The notes under the pieces were generated by a model that was given only the letters and a program-made list of their open reading frames with translations, was not told the DNA's origin and ran no database searches. Position numbers and translations under genes: made by a program. From Streptomyces sennicomposti (GTDB taxonomy: Bacteria; Actinomycetota; Actinomycetes; Streptomycetales; Streptomycetaceae): a stretch of DNA of 64,000 bases. The stretch lies in contig NZ_JAIOAB010000042.1 of NCBI RefSeq assembly GCF_019890635.1, positions 1 to 64,000 on the forward strand, in the 5' to 3' direction. Of this stretch, positions 8,381 through 16,902 are shown piece by piece; the first letter of the stretch is position 1, and every line of letters starts with the position of its first letter.

Positions 8381-9594
8381 CCGTGCCACTCAGCCCCCGC
8401 CTGGCCGCCGCCCTCACCGCCGCCCCCGCCGACCGCGTCGTCTACGACCTGCCCGGCATCCAGGCCCAGTACGACCGGCTCGTCGCCGAACTGCCCGGCG
8501 TCCAGGTCCGCTTCGCCCTCAAGGCCTGCCCCGTGGACGAGGTGCTGCGCCTGCTCGCGGCCCGGGGCGCCGGTTTCGACGCGGCGAGCCCCGCCGAGAT
8601 CGCCCAGGCCCTGGCCACCGGCGTCGACGCGGACCGCGTCCACTACGGCAACACCGTCAAGTCCGACGCCGACATCGCCGAGGCCCACCGGCTCGGCATC
8701 ACCGCCTTCGCCACCGACAGCGTCCAGGACGTGGCCGCCATCGCCGAACACGCCCCCGGCGCACGGGTGTTCTGCCGACTGGCCACCAGCGGCGAGGGCG
8801 CCCTGTGGGGCCTGAACCGCAAGTTCGGCTGCTCGGCCGACGACGCCGTACGCGTCCTGGCCGCCGCCCGCGCCGCCGGACTGACCCCGGCCGGACTGTC
8901 CGTGCACGTCGGCTCCCAGCAGATGACCGGCGAGGCCTGGCAGCAGGCCGTCGACCTGCTCGCCGACGTGCTGGCACGGCTCGACCGGCTCGGCATCGCA
9001 CCCGACCACGTCAACCTCGGCGGCGGCCTGCCCGCACTCGGCTACCTCGACCGCCACGGCAACCCCCTCGACCCGCCCCTGGACAAGATCCTCACCCTCC
9101 TCCGCGAGGGCGTGGACCACCTCCGCGCCCTCACCGGCCGACCGCTCGGCTTCGTCATGGAACCCGGCCGCCACCTGGTCGCCGACCACGGCGCCGTACG
9201 CGCCCACGTCTACCGGCTGACCCGCCGCCGGCAGCCGGACGGCGAGGACGCGCACTGGCTCTACCTGAGCTGCGGCAAGTTCAACGGCCTCTACGAGATG
9301 GACCAGGTCATCCACCGCCTGCTCTTCCCCACCCACCCCGCGCCGAATGGCCCCGACGACCCGGCCTACCTCCCCGCCGTCGTCGCCGGACCCACCTGCG
9401 ACAGCGACGACGCCTACGGCGGCGGCACCCACCCCGTGCGCGTCCCGCGCGCCCTCGCCTCCGGCGACCCCGTCTGGGTCCTGTCCGCCGGCGCCTACGC
9501 CGCCAGCTACACCACCCAGGGCTTCAACGGCATCCGCCCCCTGCCGCAGATGTGCGTACCCGGCCCTGACCCGCTCCGCGACGAACGGCACTGA
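8377..9594 (+). CDS. Type III PLP-dependent decarboxylase (ornithine/diaminopimelate decarboxylase family)
   Basis: This is a PLP enzyme of the alanine-racemase-fold decarboxylase family, 405 residues. The PLP lysine is Lys49 (RFALKACP). Other family motifs are HVGSQ, a glycine-rich NLGGGLPA for the phosphate, and EPGR for the ring. Cys341 in GPTCDSDD corresponds to the catalytic cysteine that the other monomer contributes in eukaryote-like ornithine decarboxylases (GPTCDGLD). The substrate is therefore likely a basic or diamino acid such as ornithine, lysine or a derivative, yielding an amine. It is not obviously the lysine-pathway LysA, since it is embedded in a biosynthetic-looking operon. 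The start overlaps the preceding stop; a GNAT gene follows after one base. Confidence 0.8.
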   Translation: MTVPLSPRLAAALTAAPADRVVYDLPGIQAQYDRLVAELPGVQVRFALKACPVDEVLRLLAARGAGFDAASPAEIAQALATGVDADRVHYGNTVKSDADIAEAHRLGITAFATDSVQDVAAIAEHAPGARVFCRLATSGEGALWGLNRKFGCSADDAVRVLAAARAAGLTPAGLSVHVGSQQMTGEAWQQAVDLLADVLARLDRLGIAPDHVNLGGGLPALGYLDRHGNPLDPPLDKILTLLREGVDHLRALTGRPLGFVMEPGRHLVADHGAVRAHVYRLTRRRQPDGEDAHWLYLSCGKFNGLYEMDQVIHRLLFPTHPAPNGPDDPAYLPAVVAGPTCDSDDAYGGGTHPVRVPRALASGDPVWVLSAGAYAASYTTQGFNGIRPLPQMCVPGPDPLRDERH

Positions 9595-9595
9595 C

Positions 9596-10126
9596 ATGGC
9601 AGAACACACGCGCATCCGGGCCGTCGCCGAGGCCGACTGGCCCGCCGTCGCCGCCCTGGAGGCCGAGGCGTACGACGGCCTCGGCCTCGCCGAGGGCGAG
9701 CCGATGCTGCGCACCCGCGCCCGCGCCTCCGCCGGCACCTGCTTCGTCCTCGACCTCGACGGCCGGATCGCCGGCTACGTCCTCGCCCTGCCCTACCCCG
9801 AGTTCCGCTGCCCCGACCTGACCCGCCCCGAACAGGCCGTCCACCACGCGCCCAACCTGCATCTGCACGACCTCGTCGTCGCCCGCCCGCTGCGCCGCAG
9901 AGGACTCGGCGGCCGGCTGGCCGGGCACGTGGCCGACACCGCCCGGCGGCTCGGCTTCACCACCATGTCGCTGGTCGCGGTCGGCGACAAGGAGCCCTTC
10001 TGGCGCGCCCGCGGCTACCGCCCCCACCACGGCACCCCGCTGCCCGCCGGATACGGCGCCGACGCGGTCTACATGACGGCCGAGCTGGCCGCCCACCCCA
10101 CCCACGGAAGGCGCCCGGCATGCTGA
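9596..10126 (+). CDS. GNAT family N-acetyltransferase
   Basis: This is a single-domain GNAT of 176 residues that should transfer an acyl group from a CoA donor to an amine. The acetyl-CoA motif A is visible as LVVARPLRRRGLGGRL around residues 93-108, followed by SLVAVGDKEPFWRARGYRP, the usual C-terminal strand-helix. It begins one base after the decarboxylase stop and its last 7 bases overlap the exporter gene. In context it could acylate the amine produced by the decarboxylase, or give self-protection by acetylating the final product. The two cannot be told apart from sequence. Confidence 0.8.
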   Translation: MAEHTRIRAVAEADWPAVAALEAEAYDGLGLAEGEPMLRTRARASAGTCFVLDLDGRIAGYVLALPYPEFRCPDLTRPEQAVHHAPNLHLHDLVVARPLRRRGLGGRLAGHVADTARRLGFTTMSLVAVGDKEPFWRARGYRPHHGTPLPAGYGADAVYMTAELAAHPTHGRRPAC

Positions 10127-11460
10127 CCGAGACCCCGGACACCCCCGAGACCCCGGACACCCCCGAGATCCCGGGTGCGTTGGGCACCGCCGAGCCCCCC
10201 GGCGCCCCCGCGACCCCCGACCCGGCCGGGTTCGGCCGCGCCAAATGGGCCATCGCGGCCCTGTTCTGCTTCCTCGGCTTCCAGTACGCCACCTGGATCG
10301 CCCGGCTGCCCGCGCTCAAGACCCGCCTCGACCTCGGCACGGGCGAGGTGGGGCTGCTGCTGATGGCCTGCGGCGCGGGCGCCGCCGCCTCCTTCCCGCT
10401 GGTCGCCGTCCTGATGCGCCGCCTCGGCTCCCGCCGCCTCGCCCTGGTCTCCGCGCTGTGCCTGGTGGCGGTGCTCGCGGCCCTGTCGGTGGTGCCGAAC
10501 TATCCGCTCGCCCTGCTCGCCGTCTGCTGCGACGGCGTCGCCGTCGGCTGCCTCAACGTCGCCATGAACGCCCAGGGCGCCGCCCTGGAGACGACGTACG
10601 GGCGCACCGCCATGTCCCAGCTGCACGCCACCTTCAGCGCCGGACTGCTCGCCGCCGCGCTCCTGGCCTCCGGCAGCACCGCCGTCACGCAGTCCGTCCC
10701 GACCCACTTCGCCGTGGCCGCCGTCCTGCTGCTCCTGCTCCTCGGATACGCGCGCCCCGGCCTGCTCACCCACCGGGAGCCCGCGCCCGCCGAGCCGGAC
10801 ACGCCGAAGAAGCGGACCCGGCCGGTGCTGCCGTCCGCCGCCACCCTGCTCATGGGGTGCGCGATGGCGTTCGGCACCATCACCGAGGGCGCCATGAACG
10901 ACTGGTCCACCCTCTACATGAAGGACGTCGTCAAGACCTCCGCCACCGTCGCCCCGCTCGGCATCGCCGTCGTCTCCGTGATGATGCTGCTGGCCCGGCT
11001 GCGGGCGGACCGCTGGCGCGACCGGTGGGGCGACGGACGGGTGGTGCGGGTCGGCAGCGCCGTGGCCGGCGTCGGTCTCGCCCTCGCCCTGGCGGCCGGC
11101 CATCTCGTGCCCACGCTGCTCGGCTTCGCCTGCGTCGGGCTCGGCGCGGCGGCCGTGACGCCGTGCGTGTACGTCGCCGCCGCCGAACACGGCTCGAACG
11201 CGCTCGCGCTGGTCGCCGCGATGGGGACGACCGGACTGCTCGGCGGTCCCGCCCTGATCGGCTTCGTCGCGGGCGCGGGCAGCCTGACCCTCGGCATGGC
11301 CACGGTCGCCGCCTCGGCCCTCATCGTCACCCTCACGGCCCTCTGGATTCCCTGGCCGAGCAGGGAGACCGCTCCCGCCGCCGAAGGGGTGCCGCAGACG
11401 GGGGCGCCCGGGCAGGGAGCGCCCGGGCCGGGGGAGGCGGTGGCGGAGGGCGCCCACTGA
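10120..11460 (+). CDS. MFS transporter, probable exporter of the operon product
   Basis: This is a major facilitator with about 12 membrane segments in 446 residues, beginning at WAIAALFCFLGFQYATWIAR. The ATG at 10120 overlaps the GNAT stop. The first 35 residues are a hydrophilic Thr/Pro/Asp/Glu tail built on an 18-bp tandem duplication (10131-10166) and may be dispensable; no better internal start is obvious. The family includes drug/sugar:proton antiporters such as the FucP/YbjJ-like group. As last gene of a coupled operon it most simply exports the pathway product. No transport substrate can be assigned. Confidence 0.78.
   Translation: MLTETPDTPETPDTPEIPGALGTAEPPGAPATPDPAGFGRAKWAIAALFCFLGFQYATWIARLPALKTRLDLGTGEVGLLLMACGAGAAASFPLVAVLMRRLGSRRLALVSALCLVAVLAALSVVPNYPLALLAVCCDGVAVGCLNVAMNAQGAALETTYGRTAMSQLHATFSAGLLAAALLASGSTAVTQSVPTHFAVAAVLLLLLLGYARPGLLTHREPAPAEPDTPKKRTRPVLPSAATLLMGCAMAFGTITEGAMNDWSTLYMKDVVKTSATVAPLGIAVVSVMMLLARLRADRWRDRWGDGRVVRVGSAVAGVGLALALAAGHLVPTLLGFACVGLGAAAVTPCVYVAAAEHGSNALALVAAMGTTGLLGGPALIGFVAGAGSLTLGMATVAASALIVTLTALWIPWPSRETAPAAEGVPQTGAPGQGAPGPGEAVAEGAH
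10131..10166 (+). repeat. 18-bp exact tandem duplication in the MFS N-terminal coding region
   Basis: The unit GACCCCGGACACCCCCGA occurs twice head to tail and encodes the TPDTPE repeats of the exporter's N-terminal tail. Its 18-bp length keeps the frame, so it can expand or contract without breaking the gene. Confidence 0.85.
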
Positions 11461-11503
11461 GACGCGGGGGCGCTCACTGAGAGGCGCGCGAGCGGTGCGG
11501 GCG

Positions 11504-11548
11504 GACCACACGGGCCACACAGACCACATGGACCACACAGGCCACACG
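11504..11548. repeat. 9-bp tandem repeat array
   Basis: Five head-to-tail 9-mers of the form GRCCACAYG/GRCCACACA fill 11504-11548, between the MFS stop and the convergent DoxX stop. It is noncoding as far as I can see. Confidence 0.8.
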
Positions 11549-11608
11549 GGCCGCCCGGCTGTTCGGCGCGGCGGACTGCTCCTCGCGGGGGCTGATCCTC
11601 GCGGCGGG

Positions 11609-12154
11609 CTACTCCTCGAACAGGGGCTCCTGCGTCCCCTCCTTCTGCCGCCGCAGGTGCCGTACCCGCGCCCCGAGGACGACCGCCGTGGCCGCGGCCG
11701 TCGTCGCGAACGCCGCCGGGACCATCCAGCCCCGGTTCACCGCGTGCCCGAGGGCGTGGTCCAGGGAGAGGCGGCCGGGGCCGGTGACGGACAGTCCGGC
11801 GGCGGTCAGGCCCAGGGAGGCGGCGTACTCGTAGCCGCCGCTCTGCGCGAAGAAACCGTTCGGCGCGTGCACCGCGGCCGCGCCCGCCATCGCGCCGGCC
11901 GCCGCCGCGCCCGCCGCCGGGGTGGCGAGGCCGAGCGCCAGCAGCAGCCCGCCGCCCGCCTCCGCCAGCCCGGCCGCCATGGCGCTGGCCTTGCCCGGCC
12001 GGTAGCCGACGGACTCCATGAACTGACCGGTCCCTTCGAGGCCGGCCCCGCCGAACCAGCCCAGCAGCTTCTGCGCGCCGTGCGCGGCCAGCACCCCGCC
12101 GGTGCCCAGCCGGAGCAGCAGCAGGCCCAGATCGCGTCGGTCGTAACAGGTCAC
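11609..12154 (-). CDS. DoxX family membrane protein
   Basis: This is a small four-helix membrane protein of the DoxX family, 181 residues from a GTG at 12154 that follows GGGAG. The family hallmark LGLLLLRLGTGGVLAAHGAQ opens the protein, followed by KLLGWFGG and helices rich in Ala and Gly. DoxX-like proteins associate with quinone or thiol oxidation systems, but the individual role here is unknown. The C-terminus is charged (RVRHLRRQKEGTQE) and cytoplasmic. The gene stands alone, converging on the MFS gene and divergent from the NTF2-like gene. Confidence 0.8.
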   Translation of the reverse strand: MTCYDRRDLGLLLLRLGTGGVLAAHGAQKLLGWFGGAGLEGTGQFMESVGYRPGKASAMAAGLAEAGGGLLLALGLATPAAGAAAAGAMAGAAAVHAPNGFFAQSGGYEYAASLGLTAAGLSVTGPGRLSLDHALGHAVNRGWMVPAAFATTAAATAVVLGARVRHLRRQKEGTQEPLFEE

Positions 12155-12294
12155 GGTGACTCCCAGCACATCGGTACGGCTTCCGACCCCGGAACACCCC
12201 CCGTGTCTCCACCGTCGCACCGCTCACACCCGCCCGGCCCGCCCGGGACGCCGTTCGGGTGGCGGGGCGCCGGGCCGGGTGTGACGCTGCGGGC

Positions 12295-12621
12295 ATGACG
12301 ATTCAGACCGCCCGACTCAGCGACCCGGCCGTCCGCGCCTTCGTCACCGCCGTCAACGCCCATGACCGCGAGGCCTTCATGCGGCTCCTCGCGCCCGGCG
12401 CGACCATGTCGGACGACGGCGCCGACCGCGACCCGGCCGAGTGGACCGAGGCGGAGATCTTCGCCACGCACGGCCATCTGGAGGTGGACAGCGAGTCGCA
12501 GGGCGGGCGTGCCCTGGTCGCCCGCTACCGCAACGACACCTGGGGCGAGATGCGCACCCGCTGGCTGTTCACCGTCGCCGAGGACGGCCGCATCACCCGC
12601 TTCGAGACCGGGCAGGCGTAG
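12295..12621 (+). CDS. NTF2-like / SnoaL-like small protein
   Basis: This is a 108-residue protein with the cone-shaped NTF2/SnoaL-like pattern: a helix with RAFVTAVNAHDREAFMRLLA, then ATMSDDGADRD and a strand-rich half ending RWLFTVAEDGRITRFETGQA. Members are often isomerases, cyclases or ligand-binding proteins, or have no known activity. The ATG at 12295 lacks a strong ribosome binding site. The divergent DoxX gene lies 140 bases away. No specific function can be given. Confidence 0.7.
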   Translation: MTIQTARLSDPAVRAFVTAVNAHDREAFMRLLAPGATMSDDGADRDPAEWTEAEIFATHGHLEVDSESQGGRALVARYRNDTWGEMRTRWLFTVAEDGRITRFETGQA

Positions 12622-12686
12622 CCTGGGCAGGCGTAGCCCGGCCAGGGGGGTCGATCAGGAGTCGAGCGGTCGGGCGCGGGCCGACC

Positions 12687-12728
12687 GCGGGGCCCCTCCG
12701 GGGCCCGGCTGCGGGGCCCCTCCGGGGC
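12687..12728. repeat. 18-bp direct repeat in the 12622-12897 intergenic region
   Basis: GCGGGGCCCCTCCGGGGC occurs at 12687-12704 and 12711-12728. Each copy is itself self-complementary enough to fold and may terminate the upstream gene. Further on are two CTTTTGAT copies spaced 11 bp (12800-12818) and a CCCGTCG/CGACGGG inverted repeat (12832-12850), probably part of the carboxypeptidase promoter or leader. Confidence 0.6.
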
Positions 12729-12897
12729 ACTGTGCGGGCACAGCGGGGGCACAGCGCACGGCCTTCGCGAACGCACCCCGTACACGGGGACGTTCCCTCC
12801 TTTTGATGATCTTTTGATCGGCCTTTGGAGACCCGTCGTGCATCGACGGGGGCTCGCTCTGTACGGTCCCGGAGTGCGCGATTCCACTCGGTCTGCG

Positions 12898-14184
12898 ATG
12901 TCCCCCCACCTGTCCAGGCGCTCCCTGCTCGCCCTGACCGCCGCCGCCCCGCTGGCGGCCGCCGCCTCCTCACCGGCGGTGGCCGACACCAGAACCGTGA
13001 TCGGCGGCGACCTGCTCGCCCGCCCCGGAGCGCAGGCGCGCGGCACCAGCGCCCTGCCCGCGAGACTCACCGCCCAGGCCTGGCTCCTCGCCGACTGGGA
13101 GAGCGGGGAGGTGCTCGCCGCCTACCGGGCGCACGAGCGCCTGGCCCCCGCCTCCACGCTGAAGATGCTGTTCGCGGACACGGTCCTGGCCAAGTTCCCC
13201 CGCACCGACCGGCACACGGTCACCGCCGCCGACCTGGCCGACATCCCCGAGGGCTCCAGCCTGGTCGGCATCCAGCCCGGCACCACCTACACCGTCGAGC
13301 AGTTGTGGCAGGGCGTGTTCCTGCGCTCGGGCAACGACGCGGTGCACGTGCTGGCCGCCATGAACGGCGGCATCGCGAAGACGGTCGCCGAGATGCAGGC
13401 CCGGGCGGCCGACCTCCAGGCCCTGGACACCCATGTGGTCAGCCCCGACGGCTACGACCACCCGGGCCAGGTCTCCTCGGCCTACGACCTGACCCTGTTC
13501 GCCCGGCACGGGCTGAAGAACGCCGACTTCCGCGGCTACTGCGGCACCCGCACCGCCGACTTCCCGGCCGGCGGGAAGAAGACGTTCCAGATCCAGAACA
13601 CCGACCGCCTGCTGACCGGGTCCTGGGGCCTGAAGACGTACGACGGCATGATCGGAGTGAAGAACGGCTACACCTCGCACGCCGGAAACACCTTCACCGG
13701 CGCGGCCGTTCGCGGCGGCCGCACCCTGCTCGTCACCGTGATGCACCCGGCGGCCGGCGCCAACGCCGTCTACGAGGAGAGCGCGGCCCTGCTCGACTGG
13801 GGTTTCGCGCAGGGCGGTGCGGCGCGGGCGGTGGGCGTCCTGGTGGACCCGCTGAGCGAGGGCGGCGCCCGGGCGGCCGGCCCCGCCGGACAGCGGGCCA
13901 CCGGTACCGGCGGGCCGACCGGCGCGTCCGTCGCGGCGGACGCCGGCCCCTCGACCGGGCGGCTGCTGGAGGGCGCCGGCCTCACGGCGGCGCTGCTGGC
14001 CGGCGGGGCGTGGGCGCTGCGCCGCCGCGCGCGAGCCCGGAGGGCGGCGACGGCGGCGGCCGGAACCGCCCGCGGCGGCCTTGGCCGCCCCGTGGGCCCC
14101 GGCGCCCTCGGCCGCCCGGCCGACCCGGAAGGCCGCGCCCCCGCCGCTCAGGAGCCCGACACCCGGGGCCGCCACCGCCGTTGA
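12898..14184 (+). CDS. D-alanyl-D-alanine carboxypeptidase (S11 type), Tat-exported and membrane-anchored
   Basis: This is a low-molecular-weight penicillin-binding protein that trims the terminal D-Ala of peptidoglycan stem peptides outside the membrane. It has 428 residues from ATG 12898; a GTG at 12874 is an alternative. The N-terminus carries a twin-arginine-like signal (SRRSLLALTAAAPLAAAAS). The active-site motifs are SxxK at Ser86-Lys89 (ASTLK), SGN at 144-146 and, in place of the usual KTG, KNG at 255-257. The Thr-to-Asn change in the third motif is unusual and might alter activity or beta-lactam binding. A Pro/Gly-rich stretch precedes a C-terminal membrane helix and a cluster of arginines, so the enzyme is tethered. 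Confidence 0.85.
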   Translation: MSPHLSRRSLLALTAAAPLAAAASSPAVADTRTVIGGDLLARPGAQARGTSALPARLTAQAWLLADWESGEVLAAYRAHERLAPASTLKMLFADTVLAKFPRTDRHTVTAADLADIPEGSSLVGIQPGTTYTVEQLWQGVFLRSGNDAVHVLAAMNGGIAKTVAEMQARAADLQALDTHVVSPDGYDHPGQVSSAYDLTLFARHGLKNADFRGYCGTRTADFPAGGKKTFQIQNTDRLLTGSWGLKTYDGMIGVKNGYTSHAGNTFTGAAVRGGRTLLVTVMHPAAGANAVYEESAALLDWGFAQGGAARAVGVLVDPLSEGGARAAGPAGQRATGTGGPTGASVAADAGPSTGRLLEGAGLTAALLAGGAWALRRRARARRAATAAAGTARGGLGRPVGPGALGRPADPEGRAPAAQEPDTRGRHRR

Positions 14185-14316
14185 CGGCCCCGCCACCGCC
14201 GTTGACCGGCCCGGCGCCCCCGCCCGCCCCGGCTCACCCGCGTCGCACGACCCCGTGTCGTACGCGCCCGTGCGGCACACCCCCCTGCCGCACGCACCCG
14301 CGCGGCGCCGTCCGCG

Positions 14317-15114
14317 TCACCCGCGTCCCACGTACGGCATCGTCGTCGCCAGGACCGTCGCGAACTGGACGTTGGCCTCCAGCGGCAGTTCGGCCATGTG
14401 CCGTACCGTGCGGGCCACGTCGGCGACGTCCATCACCGGTTCCGGGACCACCTCGCCGTTGGCCTGGAGCACGCCCTTCTCCATCCGGGCGGTCATGTCG
14501 GTGGCGGCGTTGCCGATGTCGATCTGCCCGACCGCGATCCGGTACGGCCGCCCGTCCAGCGACAGCGCCTTGGTCAGCCCGGTCAGGGCGTGCTTGGTGG
14601 CGGTGTAGGGCGCGGAGTGCGGGCGGGGCGTGTGCGCCGAGATGGAGCCGTTGTTGATGATCCGGCCGCCCTGCGGGTCCTGCTCCTTCATCCGCCGGTA
14701 GGCCGCCTGCGCGCACAGGAAGGCCCCGTTGAGGTTGGTGTCCACCACGTGCTTCCACGCGTCGTAGGACAGCTCCTCGACCGGCACCCCGCCGGGCCCG
14801 AACGTGCCCGCGTTGTTGAACAGCAGGTCCACCCGCCCGAACCGGTCCACCACGGCGGCGAACAGCGCGGTCACGTCCTCCTCCCGCGCCACGTCGGCGC
14901 GGACGGCGAGCGAGGGCGCCGAGGGGACGAGCGCCGCCGTCTCCTCCAGGGTCTCGGTGCGCCGGCCCGCCAGCGCCACCGACCAGCCGCCGCGCAGCAG
15001 TTCGACGGCGACCGCCCGCCCGATCCCCGAACCGGCGCCCGTCACCACGGCCACCCGCCCGGCCCCGCCCTCGCCACCGGCCCGTACGTCTCCTGCGTTG
15101 TTCACGGTGTTCAT
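14317..15114 (-). CDS. Short-chain dehydrogenase/reductase
   Basis: This is an NAD(P)-dependent SDR oxidoreductase of 265 residues. The Rossmann dinucleotide motif [10 protein letters not shown] begins around residue 23. NNAG follows near residue 100, then the catalytic Ser in NNGSISA and the Tyr-x-x-x-Lys in YTATKHA. The Arg (AGRRTE) after the second strand suggests NADP(H) preference. Substrate is unknown. The gene is divergent from phoD with about 150 bases between them and convergent with the carboxypeptidase gene. Confidence 0.85.
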   Translation of the reverse strand: MNTVNNAGDVRAGGEGGAGRVAVVTGAGSGIGRAVAVELLRGGWSVALAGRRTETLEETAALVPSAPSLAVRADVAREEDVTALFAAVVDRFGRVDLLFNNAGTFGPGGVPVEELSYDAWKHVVDTNLNGAFLCAQAAYRRMKEQDPQGGRIINNGSISAHTPRPHSAPYTATKHALTGLTKALSLDGRPYRIAVGQIDIGNAATDMTARMEKGVLQANGEVVPEPVMDVADVARTVRHMAELPLEANVQFATVLATTMPYVGRG

Positions 15115-15261
15115 GGCCCGCAGCGTACGGCGTGACGCCGGGCGGCATCATGCGGAACTCATCCGCCCGCCATGGGACGGTCATGTCCTTGCCAAGCTCG
15201 GGTCGTCCCGGACCGGTCCAATGCCCCTGTACCGCGCACCCGCCGCCAGGGGAGGACCCGG

Positions 15262-16902
15262 ATGACGCCCGCCCGCCGCCAGCCCTCGCACGCGCCCGAA
15301 CTGCGCGCCGCCGCCCGCTCGCTGGGCCGCCGCCGCTTCCTGACCACGACCGGCGCCGCCGCCGCGCTCGCCTTCTCCGTGAACCTGCCGGCCGCCGGCG
15401 CCGCGAGCGCCGCCGAACTGGACGCGGCCCGGCTGCCCGGCGACCCGTTCACCCTCGGCGTCGCCTCCGGCGACCCGCTGCCCGACTCCGTCCTGCTGTG
15501 GACCCGCCTCGCGCCCGCCCCGTACCAGGCCGACGGCGGACTGCCCGCCCGCCGCGTCACCGTGCAGTGGGAACTCGCCCTGGACGAGCGCTTCCGGCGC
15601 GTGGTCAGACGCGGCGCCGCCACCGCCCACCCCGAGTTCCAGCACACCGTGCACGTCGAGGTCGGCCGGCTCCAGCCCGGCCGCGTCTACCACTACCGCT
15701 TCCGCGCCGGCCGCTGGACCAGCCCGGCCGGCCGCACCCGCACCGCGCCCGCCCCCGGCAGCCGCCCCGCCGGACTGACCCTCGGCCTGGTCTCCTGCCA
15801 GCGCTACGACGAGGGCTACTACACCGCCTACCGGCACCTGGCCCAGGACGACGTGGACGTGGTCTTCCACCTCGGCGACTACCTCTACGAGTACGCCGTC
15901 GACTCCGCGGGCGGCTCCCGCGGCCTGCCGAAGGGCACCCTCCCGGACCTGTTCCACCACGAGACGGTGACCCTGGAGGACTACCGCCTGCGCTACGCCC
16001 TCTACAAGACGGACCCCGACCTGCGGGCCGCGCACGCCGCGCACCCCTTCGTCGTCACCTGGGACGACCACGAGACCGAGAACAACTACGCCGACGACGT
16101 CTCCGAGACGGGCGGCCCCGCCGACGAGTTCCTGCTGCGCCGGGCCGCCGCCTACCGCGCCTACTGGGAGAACATGCCGCTGCGCAGCCCCCAGCTCCCG
16201 CACGGCCCCGACCTCAGGCTCTACCGCCGCCTGCACTGGGGCCGCCTCGCCCAGTTCGACGTCCTCGACACCCGCAAGTACCGCTCCGACCAGGCCTACG
16301 GCGACGGCTGGCAGTACGGCGGCCCCGAGTCCGAGGACCCCCGCCGCACCCTGACCGGCGCCGCGCAGGAACGCTGGCTGATCGACGGCTGGCGCCGCTC
16401 GGACGCGCTGTGGAACGTGGTGCCCCAGCAGGTCACCTTCTCCCAGCGGTACAACTCCACCACCCTGCCGTCCAAGCTCTCCATGGACTCCTGGGACGGT
16501 TACCCGGCCTCCCGCGAACGGGTCCTGGCCGGGGCGCGGGCCGCCGGGGTGGAGAACCTGATGGTGCTCACCGGCGACGTGCACGTGCACTACGCCTTCG
16601 ACATCAAGCGCGACTTCTCCGACCCCGGCTCCCGCACGGTCGGCACGGAGATCGTCACCTCCTCCATCACCAGCGGCGGCAACGGCTCGGCGAAGCCGTC
16701 CAACTGGAACACCCTCATGACCGCCAACCCGCACCTGAGGTTCTTCAACGGGCTGCGCGGCTACGCCACGGTGTCCCTGGGACGCGAGCTGGCCCGCGCC
16801 GACTTCAAGACGGTCTCCCACGTGACCACGCAGGGCGCGCCGCTCACGACGGCCGCGTCCTTCGTGACGGAGGCGGGGGAGCCGGGGCTCAAGCCGGCGT
16901 GA
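15262..16902 (+). CDS. phoD: PhoD-type alkaline phosphatase, Tat-exported
   Basis: This is a secreted calcium/iron-dependent phosphodiesterase/phosphomonoesterase of the PhoD family, 546 residues. ATG 15262 follows GGGGAGGA. The twin-arginine signal is at residues 23-27 (GRRRFLTTTGAA), followed by a hydrophobic stretch and a cleavage site near AASA. PhoD metal-site patterns are visible: LGLVSCQRYD, HLGDYLYEY, TWDDHETENNYADD and LTGDVHVHYAFD. It releases phosphate from organic phosphates and cell-wall teichoic acids. PhoP control is usual for the family, but I could not identify a clear PHO box in the 150-base upstream region. The 3' end overlaps the convergent oxidoreductase gene by 14 bases. 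Confidence 0.88.
   Translation: MTPARRQPSHAPELRAAARSLGRRRFLTTTGAAAALAFSVNLPAAGAASAAELDAARLPGDPFTLGVASGDPLPDSVLLWTRLAPAPYQADGGLPARRVTVQWELALDERFRRVVRRGAATAHPEFQHTVHVEVGRLQPGRVYHYRFRAGRWTSPAGRTRTAPAPGSRPAGLTLGLVSCQRYDEGYYTAYRHLAQDDVDVVFHLGDYLYEYAVDSAGGSRGLPKGTLPDLFHHETVTLEDYRLRYALYKTDPDLRAAHAAHPFVVTWDDHETENNYADDVSETGGPADEFLLRRAAAYRAYWENMPLRSPQLPHGPDLRLYRRLHWGRLAQFDVLDTRKYRSDQAYGDGWQYGGPESEDPRRTLTGAAQERWLIDGWRRSDALWNVVPQQVTFSQRYNSTTLPSKLSMDSWDGYPASRERVLAGARAAGVENLMVLTGDVHVHYAFDIKRDFSDPGSRTVGTEIVTSSITSGGNGSAKPSNWNTLMTANPHLRFFNGLRGYATVSLGRELARADFKTVSHVTTQGAPLTTAASFVTEAGEPGLKPA

Noticed and set aside
15115-15261. Possible PHO box upstream of phoD
   Set aside because: I looked for GTTCACC-type direct repeats with 11-bp period and found only weak, scattered partial matches.
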